64,000 bases of DNA from Antarcticibacterium flavum (GTDB lineage: Bacteria; Bacteroidota; Bacteroidia; Flavobacteriales; Flavobacteriaceae), in NCBI RefSeq assembly GCF_006159205.1, contig NZ_CP040812.1, forward strand, positions 1,550,001 to 1,614,000, written 5' to 3'. Each line of letters begins with the position of its first letter. Positions within the stretch are counted from its first letter, which is position 1. The position numbers were made by a program, and so were the translations under genes. Positions 51,443 through 59,909 of the stretch are shown here, piece after piece. A model generated the notes under the pieces. It ran no database searches. It was not told the origin of the DNA and saw nothing but the letters and a program-made list of their open reading frames with translations.

Positions 51443-53300
51443 TAGCCACTAATGCACTAATATTTTTCTAAACTGCTTAACTAAAATCTGTGTTAGCTAG
51501 CTTATTTATTCTAACCTATTTTTAGTCTAGTCTCCAGACTCTAGCCTCCAGATTCTCTTCTCTTGTTTCTTGTTTCTTGTTTCTTGTTTCTTGTCTCCTG
51601 GCTCCTGGCTCTCTTTTTTAGCCACTAATGCACTAATATTTTTCTAAACTGCTTAACTAAAATCTGTGTTAGCCAGCGTATTAAATCCCTACCTATTTTT
51701 AGTCTAGACTCCAGACTCTAGCCTCCAGTTTCTCTTCTCTCTTCTCTCTTCTCTTGGCTCTTGTTTCTTCGCTCCTGTCTCTCTTTATTAGCCACTAATG
51801 CACGAATGTTTTTCTAAACTGCTTAACTAAAATCTTTGTTAGCCAGCTTATTAATTCCTGTCTATTTTTAATCTAGTCTCCAGACTCTAGCCTCCAGTTT
51901 CTCTTCTCTCTTCTCTTGATTCTTGGTCTTATTTTTCGTTTCTTGGCTCTTGGCTCTTGTTTCTTGTTTCTTGTTTCTTGGCTCTTGGCTCTTGTTTCCT
52001 GTTTCTTGGCTCATGTCTCTCTTTCATAGCCACTAATGCACTAATGTTTTTCTACACTGCTTAACTAAAATCTGTGTTAGCTAGCTTATTTATTCTAACC
52101 TATTTTTAGTCTAGTCTCCAGACTCTAGCCTCCAGATGTACTTCTCTTGTTTCTTGTTTCTTGTTTCTTGTTTCTTGTCTCCTGGCTCCTGGCTCTCTTT
52201 TTTAGCCACTAATGCACTAATATTTTTCTAAACTGCTTAACTAAAATCTGTGTTAGCCAGCGTATTAAATCCCTACCTATTTTTAGTCTAGACTCCAGAC
52301 TCTAGCCTCCAGTTTCTCTTCTCTCTTCTCTCTTCTCTTGGCTCTTGTTTCTTCGCTCCTGTCTCTCTTTATTAGCCACTAATGCACGAATGTTTTTCTA
52401 AACTGCTTAACTAAAATCTTTGTTAGCCAGCTTATTAATTCCTGTCTATTTTTAATCTAGTCTCCAGACTCTAGCCTCCAGTTTCTCTTCTCTCTTCTCT
52501 TGATTCTTGGTCTTATTTTTCGTTTCTTGGCTCTTGGCTCTTGTTTCTTGTTTCTTGTTTCTTGGCTCTTGGCTCTTGTTTCCTGTTTCTTGGCTCATGT
52601 CTCTCTTTCATAGCCACTAATGCACTAATGTTTTTCTACACTGCTTAACTAAAATCTGTGTTAGCTAGCTTATTTATTCTAACCTATTTTTAGTCTAGTC
52701 TCTAGACTCTAGCCTCCAGATGTACTTCTCTTGTTTCTTGTTTCTTGTTTCTTGTTTCTTGTCTCCTGGCTCCTGGCTCTCTTTTTTAGCCACTAATGCA
52801 CTAATATTTTTCTAAACTGCTTAACTAAAATCTGTGTTAGCCAGCGTATTAAATCCCTACCTATTTTTAGTCTAGACTCCAGACTCTAGCCTCCAGTTTC
52901 TCTTCTCTCTTCTCTCTTCTCTTGGCTCTTGTTTCTTGGCTCATGTCTCTCTTTCATAGCCACTAATGCACTAATGTTTTTCTACACTGCTTAACTAAAA
53001 TCTGTGTTAGCTAGCTTATTTATTCTAACCTATTTTTAGTCTAGTCTCTAGACTCTAGCCTCCAGATGTACTTCTCTTGTTTCTTGTTTCTTGTTTCTTG
53101 TCTCCTGGCTCCTGGCTCTCTTTTTTAGCCACTAATGCACTAATATTTTTCTAAACTGCTTAACTAAAATCTGTGTTAGCTAGCGTATTAATTCCTGTCT
53201 ATTTTTAGTCTAGACTCCAGACTCTAGCCTCCAGATTCTCTTCTCTTTTCTCTTTTCTCTTGGCTCTTGGCTCTTGTCTCTTGGCTCTTGTTTCTTGGCT
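51443..53300. repeat. Satellite-like array, ten ~105-bp cores with a 584-bp higher-order period
   Basis: The core starting TAGCCACTAATGCACTAAT recurs at 51443, 51619, 51789, 52027, 52203, 52373, 52611, 52787, 52957 and 53126. The spacings are 176, 170 and 238 bases, twice, then 176, 170 and 169. Each core ends in AGTCTAG/ACTCCAG/CTCTAGC words and is followed by TTTCTTG or GGCTCTT heptads. The pattern is A-B-C, A-B-C, A-B, A-B-like. No ORF or CRISPR-type structure is present. Confidence 0.96.
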
Positions 53301-53306
53301 CACTAA

Positions 53307-54356
53307 TCACTTCTCCAGCGATTTAATATCTATCACAAACCTGTATTTCACATCGCTTTTCTGCATTCGCTCATAGGCGGTGTTGATCTCCTGCATATCG
53401 ATCATTTCCACGTCACAAACTATGTTATGTTCCCCGCAAAAGTCCAGCATTTCCTGGGTTTCTTTGATCCCGCCAATAAGGGATCCGGCCATTCTTTTTC
53501 GCTGAAATATTAACTGACCTCCATGTACAGGCTCCACAGGCTCTACTGCGCCTACGATAACCATAGTTGCATCCCGCTTGAGCAATCCCAGGTAAGGATT
53601 TACATCATGTCCCACGGGGATGGTGTTTAGCAGGAAATCAAAGGAATTGGCATATTGTGCCATTTGTTCCTCATCCTTAGAGATTAGGACATCGTGGGCT
53701 CCCAGTTTTTTTGCATCTTCACTTTTTGAGGGAGACGAGGTGATCATCACGACTTCTGCGCCCATGGCGTGAGCAAATTTCACTCCCATATGCCCGAGGC
53801 CACCCAGGCCAATTACTCCTACCCTGTCTCCCTTTTTTACATTCCAGTGCTTTAATGGCGAGTAGGTAGTGATCCCGGCGCACAGTAAAGGAGCAGCAGC
53901 CTTTGCATCGAGATTTTCGGGCACATGCAGCACAAAATCCTTATCTACCACGATTTGTTGGGAGTAGCCCCCAAAGGTCATTCCTCCCATATATTTATCT
54001 GGTCCGTTATAGGTAAAGACGCTTCCTTTTTCGCAGTATTGCTCCAGCCCTTCCTCACAGGCACTGCACTGCCGGCAGGAATCCACCATACAGCCCACGC
54101 CAACAAGTTCCCCCTCCTTAAAATCGGTCACATTTGCACCCACCCCGAGGACCCGGCCTATGATCTCATGCCCCGGAACTAACGGATATTGGGACATCCC
54201 CCAGTCATTCTTCACAAAATGAAGGTCTGAATGGCATACCCCGCAGTATTCAATATCAATAAAAATATCATTTTCCTGCAGGTCGCGCCGCTGCAGTTCA
54301 TAAGGTTTTAAGGGCGCTGCTTCCTGGTGTGCCGCAAAGGCTTTGATCTTTTCCAT
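53307..54356 (-). CDS. Zinc-dependent NAD(P) alcohol dehydrogenase (cinnamyl-alcohol-dehydrogenase type)
   Basis: This 349-residue MDR enzyme binds catalytic zinc with CGVCHSD and GHEIIG, and structural zinc with the Cys cluster CRQCSACEEGLEQYC near residues 94-108. The coenzyme site GLGGLGHMG lies near 180-188. The overall sequence fits the YahK/CAD type that reduces aldehydes with NADPH. The C-terminal end lies only 7 bases from the satellite array. Substrate not deducible. Confidence 0.95.
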   Translation of the reverse strand: MEKIKAFAAHQEAAPLKPYELQRRDLQENDIFIDIEYCGVCHSDLHFVKNDWGMSQYPLVPGHEIIGRVLGVGANVTDFKEGELVGVGCMVDSCRQCSACEEGLEQYCEKGSVFTYNGPDKYMGGMTFGGYSQQIVVDKDFVLHVPENLDAKAAAPLLCAGITTYSPLKHWNVKKGDRVGVIGLGGLGHMGVKFAHAMGAEVVMITSSPSKSEDAKKLGAHDVLISKDEEQMAQYANSFDFLLNTIPVGHDVNPYLGLLKRDATMVIVGAVEPVEPVHGGQLIFQRKRMAGSLIGGIKETQEMLDFCGEHNIVCDVEMIDMQEINTAYERMQKSDVKYRFVIDIKSLEK

Positions 54357-54626
54357 AATTATAAGCGATAATTGTTATCTCCCTAAATTACAGAAATTTA
54401 GATAAGGAATCCTGTGAATAATCTCCTACAGAATAATGGGTGAAAGATTTTTTTAAATCTGCTTATACTTTTTAATATAAAATTCTTAAATTAACAGTTA
54501 CATACCCCTTTGATATTGAACAGGTTACAAATTTTTACCTGTCTAACACCGGATAGTACTGTGCTCATCTCCACATTGCGCAGGACTCTTCCGCGGTAAA
54601 ATAGTATTAATTCAAATCAAAGGCTT

Positions 54627-55625
54627 ATGAAATTTTTCAAACCGCACTTCCACCTCATAACAATTGCCTTCTTATCTCTTCTTACATTCAATCTGGCATT
54701 AGCACAGGAACCTTCCGCAGGAAATAATCAGGAAACTTTACCCGGACGCTATACCGGTCCTATTATCGACATGCACCTGCACTCCTACTCTGTCGACTTC
54801 TGGGGCCCGGCGCCAAGTCCTGTAACAGGCAAACTTTCCCCTGCCACGGCAAAAGAACAAATGGAGAGAACCTTTGAAATTATGAAGGAGCACAATATAG
54901 TCCTGGGAGCTGTATCTGGTATTTCTCACGTGAGCGGAAATGACTGGGCTGCATATGACAGGGAAAGCACCCTGCGTGGAATTGAACTGAGGGAACCATC
55001 AGAATTTATGTCGCCTGACAGTTTGCGCCAATTAATTAGAAATGGTGAAATTGACATGCTGGGGGAAGTAGGAGCACAATATTTTGGCTATTCCCCGTCA
55101 AATCCAGATTATTACCCCTTTTACAAAATTGCAGAGGAGGAAGGAATTCCCGTGGGTATACATACCGGGGCCAGTTTTCCCGGCACTCCTTTTCGCTGTT
55201 GCCCCAAATTCCGGCTTAAGATGGGGAACCCATTATTACTGGAGGACCTGCTGGTAGAATTTCCTAAACTGAAGGTGTTCATGATGCACTCAGGGGGTGC
55301 CGGCCCATATTCCCAATACGCTTTGATGATGATGAATATGTATCCGCAGCTATATACAGATATAAGTATCCTTAACTGGATACCGGGAATGGAACCGGTG
55401 CTGGAATCCTTTCTTAAACAGGCTAAACAAATGGGAATGCTGGACAGGATATTATTTGGTACAGATCAAATGATATGGCCGGAAGCCATAGGCATAGCAA
55501 TAGAACGTGTAAATTCCCTTGGCTTTTTAACTACGGAAGAAAAAGCCGGGATCTTTTATCATAATGCTGCACAATTTCTCAATCTTACTGAAGAGGTTAT
55601 TGCAGTTCATCATAATAAAAGGTAG
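54627..55625 (+). CDS. Secreted amidohydrolase family protein
   Basis: This 332-residue protein has a signal peptide (LITIAFLSLLTFNLALAQ). The mature part is a TIM-barrel amidohydrolase of the Amidohydro_2 type: IIDMHLHSYS near residue 48 supplies the first metal ligands, GIHTG and FMMHSGGAG the middle His residues, and FGTDQMIWPE the late Asp. The metal-binding set looks intact. A pectinacetylesterase-like gene follows after 56 bases on the same strand. The substrate is unknown. Confidence 0.88.
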   Translation: MKFFKPHFHLITIAFLSLLTFNLALAQEPSAGNNQETLPGRYTGPIIDMHLHSYSVDFWGPAPSPVTGKLSPATAKEQMERTFEIMKEHNIVLGAVSGISHVSGNDWAAYDRESTLRGIELREPSEFMSPDSLRQLIRNGEIDMLGEVGAQYFGYSPSNPDYYPFYKIAEEEGIPVGIHTGASFPGTPFRCCPKFRLKMGNPLLLEDLLVEFPKLKVFMMHSGGAGPYSQYALMMMNMYPQLYTDISILNWIPGMEPVLESFLKQAKQMGMLDRILFGTDQMIWPEAIGIAIERVNSLGFLTTEEKAGIFYHNAAQFLNLTEEVIAVHHNKR

Positions 55626-55681
55626 GAGAATTTTACCGCTGTTTTTACTGAAAAGATTGAACAAATTAAAGTGAAATAATA

Positions 55682-57175
55682 ATGAAAAAGCTACTCATCC
55701 TGACAGGCATAATTTTACTAAGCATCCACGCGACCGGCCAAACCCCTGCTGAAACCGAGGAAAACAATTATACAAATCTTTCACAGGAGGGAACCCTGCC
55801 GGGCATAGCTCGTTTAAGCGAGGGCTGGAACATTCTGTATCCCGGGGGTGAGACTCTTTGTGCGCAAGGCAGTGAGTATAAGTTCTTTGCAAAGGCTACT
55901 AATTCTAATAAATTGCTTGTTTACCTTCACGGTGGAGGTGGGTGCTGGGATGCTGAAACATGTGATCCTGAAAGGGAAACCTATACACATGCTTCACAGG
56001 TAGAGCCACAGCGACATCCCGAAAATTTAAATGGCATCTTTGACCCGGAACATCCTGAAAACCCCTTTGTGGGTTATTCGATGGTAGTACTCCCGGTTTG
56101 TACAGGTGACAGTTACCTGGGTGCCCGGGATGTCACTTACGTAATTGAAAAAGAAAATGGGAAACCCCGGGAATTCACGGTGTACCATCGGGGTCAAACC
56201 AATACCATGGCGGTAATGAACTGGATCTACGACAACTTCGAGAGCCCACAGGAGATCTTTGTTGCCGGCTCCAGTGCAGGAGCTTTAGCTACTCCTTTTT
56301 ATGCCAGCCTGCTGGCACAGCAGTACCCTGAAGCCAGGGTGGTAGGTTTAAGTGATGATGCGGGCAGTTTTGGCAGGGAGGCCAGTGCAGGTTCAGATCC
56401 CACAAAATGGGGTGTCCCTGAAGTACTGCAAAAGCATCCCGGCTGGGAAGAATTTGAAGGCAATGCCGGGATAGATCAATTATTCCTATTCGCAGCCCGT
56501 AGTGCTCCAAACCTGGAACTCTATCAGGTTGACCATGCCCATGATGCGGTACAAAAATATTATTTGGAGCTCACAGGGACGGGAGAGGACGTACAAAAAC
56601 TTATACAAACCAACCGCGAGACAATAAGGAGCCAGCAGCCCCAATTTCGATCCTATACCGCAGGCGGGTTTCAACATACTATCCTAACGCGCGATCATTT
56701 TTATAAATACCAGGAAGATGGAAACCGCCTAAGCGATTGGGTGGCCTCCATCGCAGCCGGGGAACAGGTTAAGTCTGTTGATTGTGCAGAAGATTGTTTT
56801 AAACCCGGCTTAATTTTCACAGAGCAGGACCTGCAGATTATAGATCGAACACTGGCCCTTATTTCAAATGAGAATAGCTGGAACCCGAGCGGTGAAAGGG
56901 GGCCCTGCCCTTCAAGGGCAGATAGTCAAAGTCTTCGGTGTGCAGCAGTAATGGCAGCAACAGAGGTAACAGGAAAAGCTCCCACAGGAATGAAGGATGT
57001 ACCCCCGGGTCTTCTGGAGCTGATTTTCACCATCACCGCCTTACAACCAGATAAATATGGTGGGAGTCCACTCATTGCATACAATAATGACCCGGAAACC
57101 AATCAAGAGGATATGATCGCCACCCTGGAAAAAGTAAAGGAAACGATTAAGCAGGGTCTTGAGAAGCAACGGTGA
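55682..57175 (+). CDS. Secreted pectinacetylesterase-family hydrolase
   Basis: This 497-residue protein has a signal peptide (LILTGIILLSIHATGQ). The alpha/beta-hydrolase part fits the pectinacetylesterase/Notum family: an oxyanion segment VYLHGGGGCWDAETC near residues 80-94, the nucleophile motif GSSAGA near residue 198, DDAGSF for the acid, and a late FQHTIL near 334 for the His. A C-terminal extension (about 380-497) with several Cys is unusual for the core family. It may act on acetylated polysaccharide or on another ester. Confidence 0.85.
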   Translation: MKKLLILTGIILLSIHATGQTPAETEENNYTNLSQEGTLPGIARLSEGWNILYPGGETLCAQGSEYKFFAKATNSNKLLVYLHGGGGCWDAETCDPERETYTHASQVEPQRHPENLNGIFDPEHPENPFVGYSMVVLPVCTGDSYLGARDVTYVIEKENGKPREFTVYHRGQTNTMAVMNWIYDNFESPQEIFVAGSSAGALATPFYASLLAQQYPEARVVGLSDDAGSFGREASAGSDPTKWGVPEVLQKHPGWEEFEGNAGIDQLFLFAARSAPNLELYQVDHAHDAVQKYYLELTGTGEDVQKLIQTNRETIRSQQPQFRSYTAGGFQHTILTRDHFYKYQEDGNRLSDWVASIAAGEQVKSVDCAEDCFKPGLIFTEQDLQIIDRTLALISNENSWNPSGERGPCPSRADSQSLRCAAVMAATEVTGKAPTGMKDVPPGLLELIFTITALQPDKYGGSPLIAYNNDPETNQEDMIATLEKVKETIKQGLEKQR

Positions 57176-57194
57176 ATTTGTACAGCACCTGAAC

Positions 57195-57222
57195 AAAAAA
57201 ATCCGCAGCTTTCGCTGCGGAT
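57195..57222 (-). terminator. Intrinsic terminator of the tRNA-Arg gene
   Basis: On the minus strand ATCCGCAG and CTGCGGAT pair over a 6-base loop and run into a T tract of seven. It lies 16 bases beyond the 3' end of the tRNA. Confidence 0.85.
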
Positions 57223-57237
57223 CTTCTCCTCTACTCG

Positions 57238-57311
57238 TGACCCCGGCAGGATTCAAACCTGCAACCCTCAGAGCCGAAATCTGATGCGCTATTCAGTTGC
57301 GCCACGGGGCC
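57238..57311 (-). tRNA. tRNA-Arg (anticodon UCG)
   Basis: The minus strand folds into a full cloverleaf: acceptor GGCCCCG with CGGGGTC, D-stem GCGC/GCGC, anticodon stem TCAGA/TCTGA around TTTCGGC with anticodon TCG, and T-arm GCAGG/CCTGC with TTTGAAT. Discriminator A; CCA is not encoded. The D-loop reads AACTGAATA, with A where G19 is usual. Confidence 0.93.
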
Positions 57312-57324
57312 TAAACTCATCTTC

Positions 57325-57357
57325 AGACCTCACAGGTTTCTAAAACCTGTGAGGTCT
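57325..57357. repeat. Perfect palindrome AGACCTCACAGGTTT / AAACCTGTGAGGTCT
   Basis: This 15-bp perfect inverted repeat with a 3-base loop is located between the tRNA and the YqeY gene. It shares its arm core with 26463-26495 and could also terminate transcription from either side. Confidence 0.8.
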
Positions 57358-57366
57358 TATTCGATT

Positions 57367-57816
57367 CTAACTTAATTTCTTCTTCACTATCACAGAAATG
57401 GTCTTCCCATCTGCCTTGCCGGCCAGCTCCTGGGATGCTCTCCCCATTACTTTGCCCATATCCTTCATACCACTGGCGCCGGTCTCTGCAATGATCTCAT
57501 CAACTTTTTCCTCGATTTCCTCAGCTGTCATTTGCTCCGGTAAAAAGATGCTTATTACCTCTGCCTGCTCGATCTCGGGCTGGGCAAGGTCTTCTCTTCC
57601 CTGCTCCCGGTAAATTGCGGCGCTATCCCTGCGCTGCTTTACCAGTTTTTGCAAAAGCTTTAGCTCTTCCTCTTCTGTAAGACCATCTTTTGATGAACTC
57701 TCAGTCTGCGCAAGTAAAATGCCGCTTTTAATGGCACGCAATGCCTCCAGCTTGCCGGCATCCTTTGCGCGCATAGCCGCTTTCATTTCTGTCATTACCC
57801 GTTCCTGTAAGCTCAT
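57367..57816 (-). CDS. GatB/YqeY domain protein
   Basis: This 149-residue protein is a stand-alone YqeY/GatB-tail domain. It has the family pattern SLQERVMTEMKAAMRAKDAGKLEALRAIKSGIL at the start and MKDMGKVMGRASQELAGKADGKTIS at the end. Such proteins are thought to bind tRNA through this helical domain. It lies downstream of ftsZ on the same strand, after a terminator, a common Flavobacteria arrangement. Confidence 0.92.
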   Translation of the reverse strand: MSLQERVMTEMKAAMRAKDAGKLEALRAIKSGILLAQTESSSKDGLTEEEELKLLQKLVKQRRDSAAIYREQGREDLAQPEIEQAEVISIFLPEQMTAEEIEEKVDEIIAETGASGMKDMGKVMGRASQELAGKADGKTISVIVKKKLS

Positions 57817-57853
57817 TTTCTTCTTGTATTAAAGGACTGCGAAGATAAAAATA

Positions 57854-57885
57854 AAACCCGAAATCCTGCAAGGAATTTCGGGTTT
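57854..57885 (-). terminator. Intrinsic terminator of ftsZ
   Basis: An 11-bp perfect stem, AAACCCGAAAT/ATTTCGGGTTT, with a 10-base loop is followed on the minus strand by a T-rich run. It lies just after the ftsZ stop. Confidence 0.85.
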
Positions 57886-57906
57886 AAAAAAGTGTAAAAC
57901 CAGTTA

Positions 57907-59880
57907 TTAATCTACGTTATCGTGCAGGAAGGAGTTGTTGCTCCTAAACCTTAGATCATCTTTATCGCCACCACCAAGACTTGTCCTGGAAAGCTTTTCC
58001 TCTCCCGGCCTTGAGCTGTCAAGATCTATCCCGGCACGCTTATATGCAGGCTGTCTTTCTATCTCCTCTATTTGGGCTGCATTGTTCCTGAACTTGTAAT
58101 TGAACTCCTTCATCTTTGCTCTTCTCTCTGCCGCCCTGGCGATAAGGCTTTCAGAAATAGGATTATTAAAGGGATCGTGTTCCTCACCCTGCACCTGTTC
58201 CTGTGGTTTCGGAGCAACTGTTTTCTTTTCAAAAACAACCTCCTCCTCTTCAGGTTTCTTAGGGGTGGGCTTTGATTTCTTCAGCATTTGCTCCACTTCC
58301 ATATAATCATCCAGGCTGTAACGTTTCACCCCTGTCGCAGTACTCTCTGTAACCGGAATGATCTCAATGGGTTCATTCACTTCCATTTCCCGGGTTTCCT
58401 CGCTAAGATTGTGGATTACTTTTTTGGGAGCCGGTTTTTCAACCGACTGCTTTGTTTGCCTGTTCTCATTTTGAATTGCAGGCTTCTTCTCTTCTTCCTT
58501 CTTATTATTTATTGGAAAATCAAAAGTGAACATAAATTGCTCTTCTGAATCGTTTTTGATCTCCTCAGGCTCATTCACCTCTATTTCTTTGGCTGCGGAA
58601 GAGGTATCGGTAATGATAAAATTTTCCTCCTCATAGTTCACCTCCTCATAGATCACATCCATATTACGTGCACTGGGAGGAGTGTTTAAATTATCGTTTT
58701 TTGGCGGTGCCTCCACCTCCTCGATCTCCTCATCCAAAGTATGAACGATCTTTGGAGCCTCATTACCTGAAGCAGTATCCTCAGGAAGCTGTCTCCCGTT
58801 ATCAAATTTTGCGGCAGAAAAGTTGTGCTCTGCTCTTTGCTCGTCCTCCAGGGTATGGATGATCTTCTTTGTTTCTGTATTTACAATTTCATTTTGGGTA
58901 TCTACATTGAAACCTGTTGCAATAATAGTTACTGCAATAGCATCTTCAAGGGCTTCATCTTCCCCAACCCCCATAATGATGTTGGCGCTGTGGCCGGCCT
59001 CGGTTTGGATGTGGTCGTTGATCTCCCCAATTTCATCTATAGTGATCTCTTCTGAACCTGAAACGATGAGCAGTAAAACGTTCTTGGCTCCTTTGATCTT
59101 GTTGTCATTAAGCAAAGGGGAATCCAGCGCCTTTATGATGGCATCATTGGCACGGTTGGCACCAGATGCGGTTGCAGAACCCATAATAGCAGTACCACTA
59201 TTGCTCAACACCGTCTTGGCATCCCGCAAGTCAATGTTTTGAGTATAGTGATGCGTTATTACCTCTGCAATCCCGCGGGAAGCAGTGGCAAGGACCTCAT
59301 CTGCCTTCGAGAACCCGGCTTTGAATCCAAGGTTACCATATACCTCCCTGAGTTTATTGTTGTTTATAACGATGAGGGAATCCACGTGGCTGCGAAGTTT
59401 TTCAACTCCCTGCTGCGCCTGCTCGTTCCTCATTTTTCCTTCAAACTGAAAAGGAATGGTAACTATCCCCACAGTGAGAATGTCCATTTCCTTTGCCTGT
59501 TTCGCGATAATAGGTGCAGCCCCTGTACCAGTTCCTCCACCCATTCCTGCAGTAATGAACACCATTTTTGTATTGGTATCCAGCATACGTTTGATCTCCT
59601 CAAAACTTTCTACTGCTGCCTGTTCTCCAATTTGGGGATTTGCTCCGGCCCCCAGTCCTTCAGTAAGGCTCACGCCCAGCTGAATTTTATTTGGTACCGT
59701 ACTGTTCTCCAAGGCCTGTGCATCGGTATTGCAAATAACGAAATCTACCCCCTTGATCCCTTGCTGGAACATGTGATTGATCGCGTTGCTTCCTCCACCA
59801 CCTACACCAATAACCTTAATAACGTTCGATTGGTTCTTGGGTAAATCGAATGAAATGTTCTCGAAATCTGTACTGCTCAT
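57907..59880 (-). CDS. ftsZ: Cell division protein FtsZ
   Basis: This tubulin-like GTPase forms the division ring. The N-terminal domain has VGGGGSNAINHM near residue 26 and the tubulin signature GGGTGTGAAP near 110. At 657 residues it is far longer than typical FtsZ (about 380-450) because of an acidic, low-complexity C-terminal linker (about 340-600) rich in Glu and Pro, and it ends with a short basic tail NNSFLHDNVD. Long linkers occur in Bacteroidota FtsZ. It follows ftsA by 29 bases in the division cluster. Confidence 0.97.
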   Translation of the reverse strand: MSSTDFENISFDLPKNQSNVIKVIGVGGGGSNAINHMFQQGIKGVDFVICNTDAQALENSTVPNKIQLGVSLTEGLGAGANPQIGEQAAVESFEEIKRMLDTNTKMVFITAGMGGGTGTGAAPIIAKQAKEMDILTVGIVTIPFQFEGKMRNEQAQQGVEKLRSHVDSLIVINNNKLREVYGNLGFKAGFSKADEVLATASRGIAEVITHHYTQNIDLRDAKTVLSNSGTAIMGSATASGANRANDAIIKALDSPLLNDNKIKGAKNVLLLIVSGSEEITIDEIGEINDHIQTEAGHSANIIMGVGEDEALEDAIAVTIIATGFNVDTQNEIVNTETKKIIHTLEDEQRAEHNFSAAKFDNGRQLPEDTASGNEAPKIVHTLDEEIEEVEAPPKNDNLNTPPSARNMDVIYEEVNYEEENFIITDTSSAAKEIEVNEPEEIKNDSEEQFMFTFDFPINNKKEEEKKPAIQNENRQTKQSVEKPAPKKVIHNLSEETREMEVNEPIEIIPVTESTATGVKRYSLDDYMEVEQMLKKSKPTPKKPEEEEVVFEKKTVAPKPQEQVQGEEHDPFNNPISESLIARAAERRAKMKEFNYKFRNNAAQIEEIERQPAYKRAGIDLDSSRPGEEKLSRTSLGGGDKDDLRFRSNNSFLHDNVD

Positions 59881-59909
59881 AAATCCTGTTTTACTGGTTC
59901 TCTACTCTA

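Noticed and set aside
51443..53300. CRISPR array
   Set aside because: The repeats are ~105 bp, the spacers are themselves repeats, and there is no palindromic 25-45 bp unit or cas gene nearby.
57238..57357. tRNA-Arg as an integration site of a genomic island
   Set aside because: No integrase is nearby and no copy of the tRNA 3' end was noticed in the window; the palindrome beside it belongs to a dispersed repeat family.
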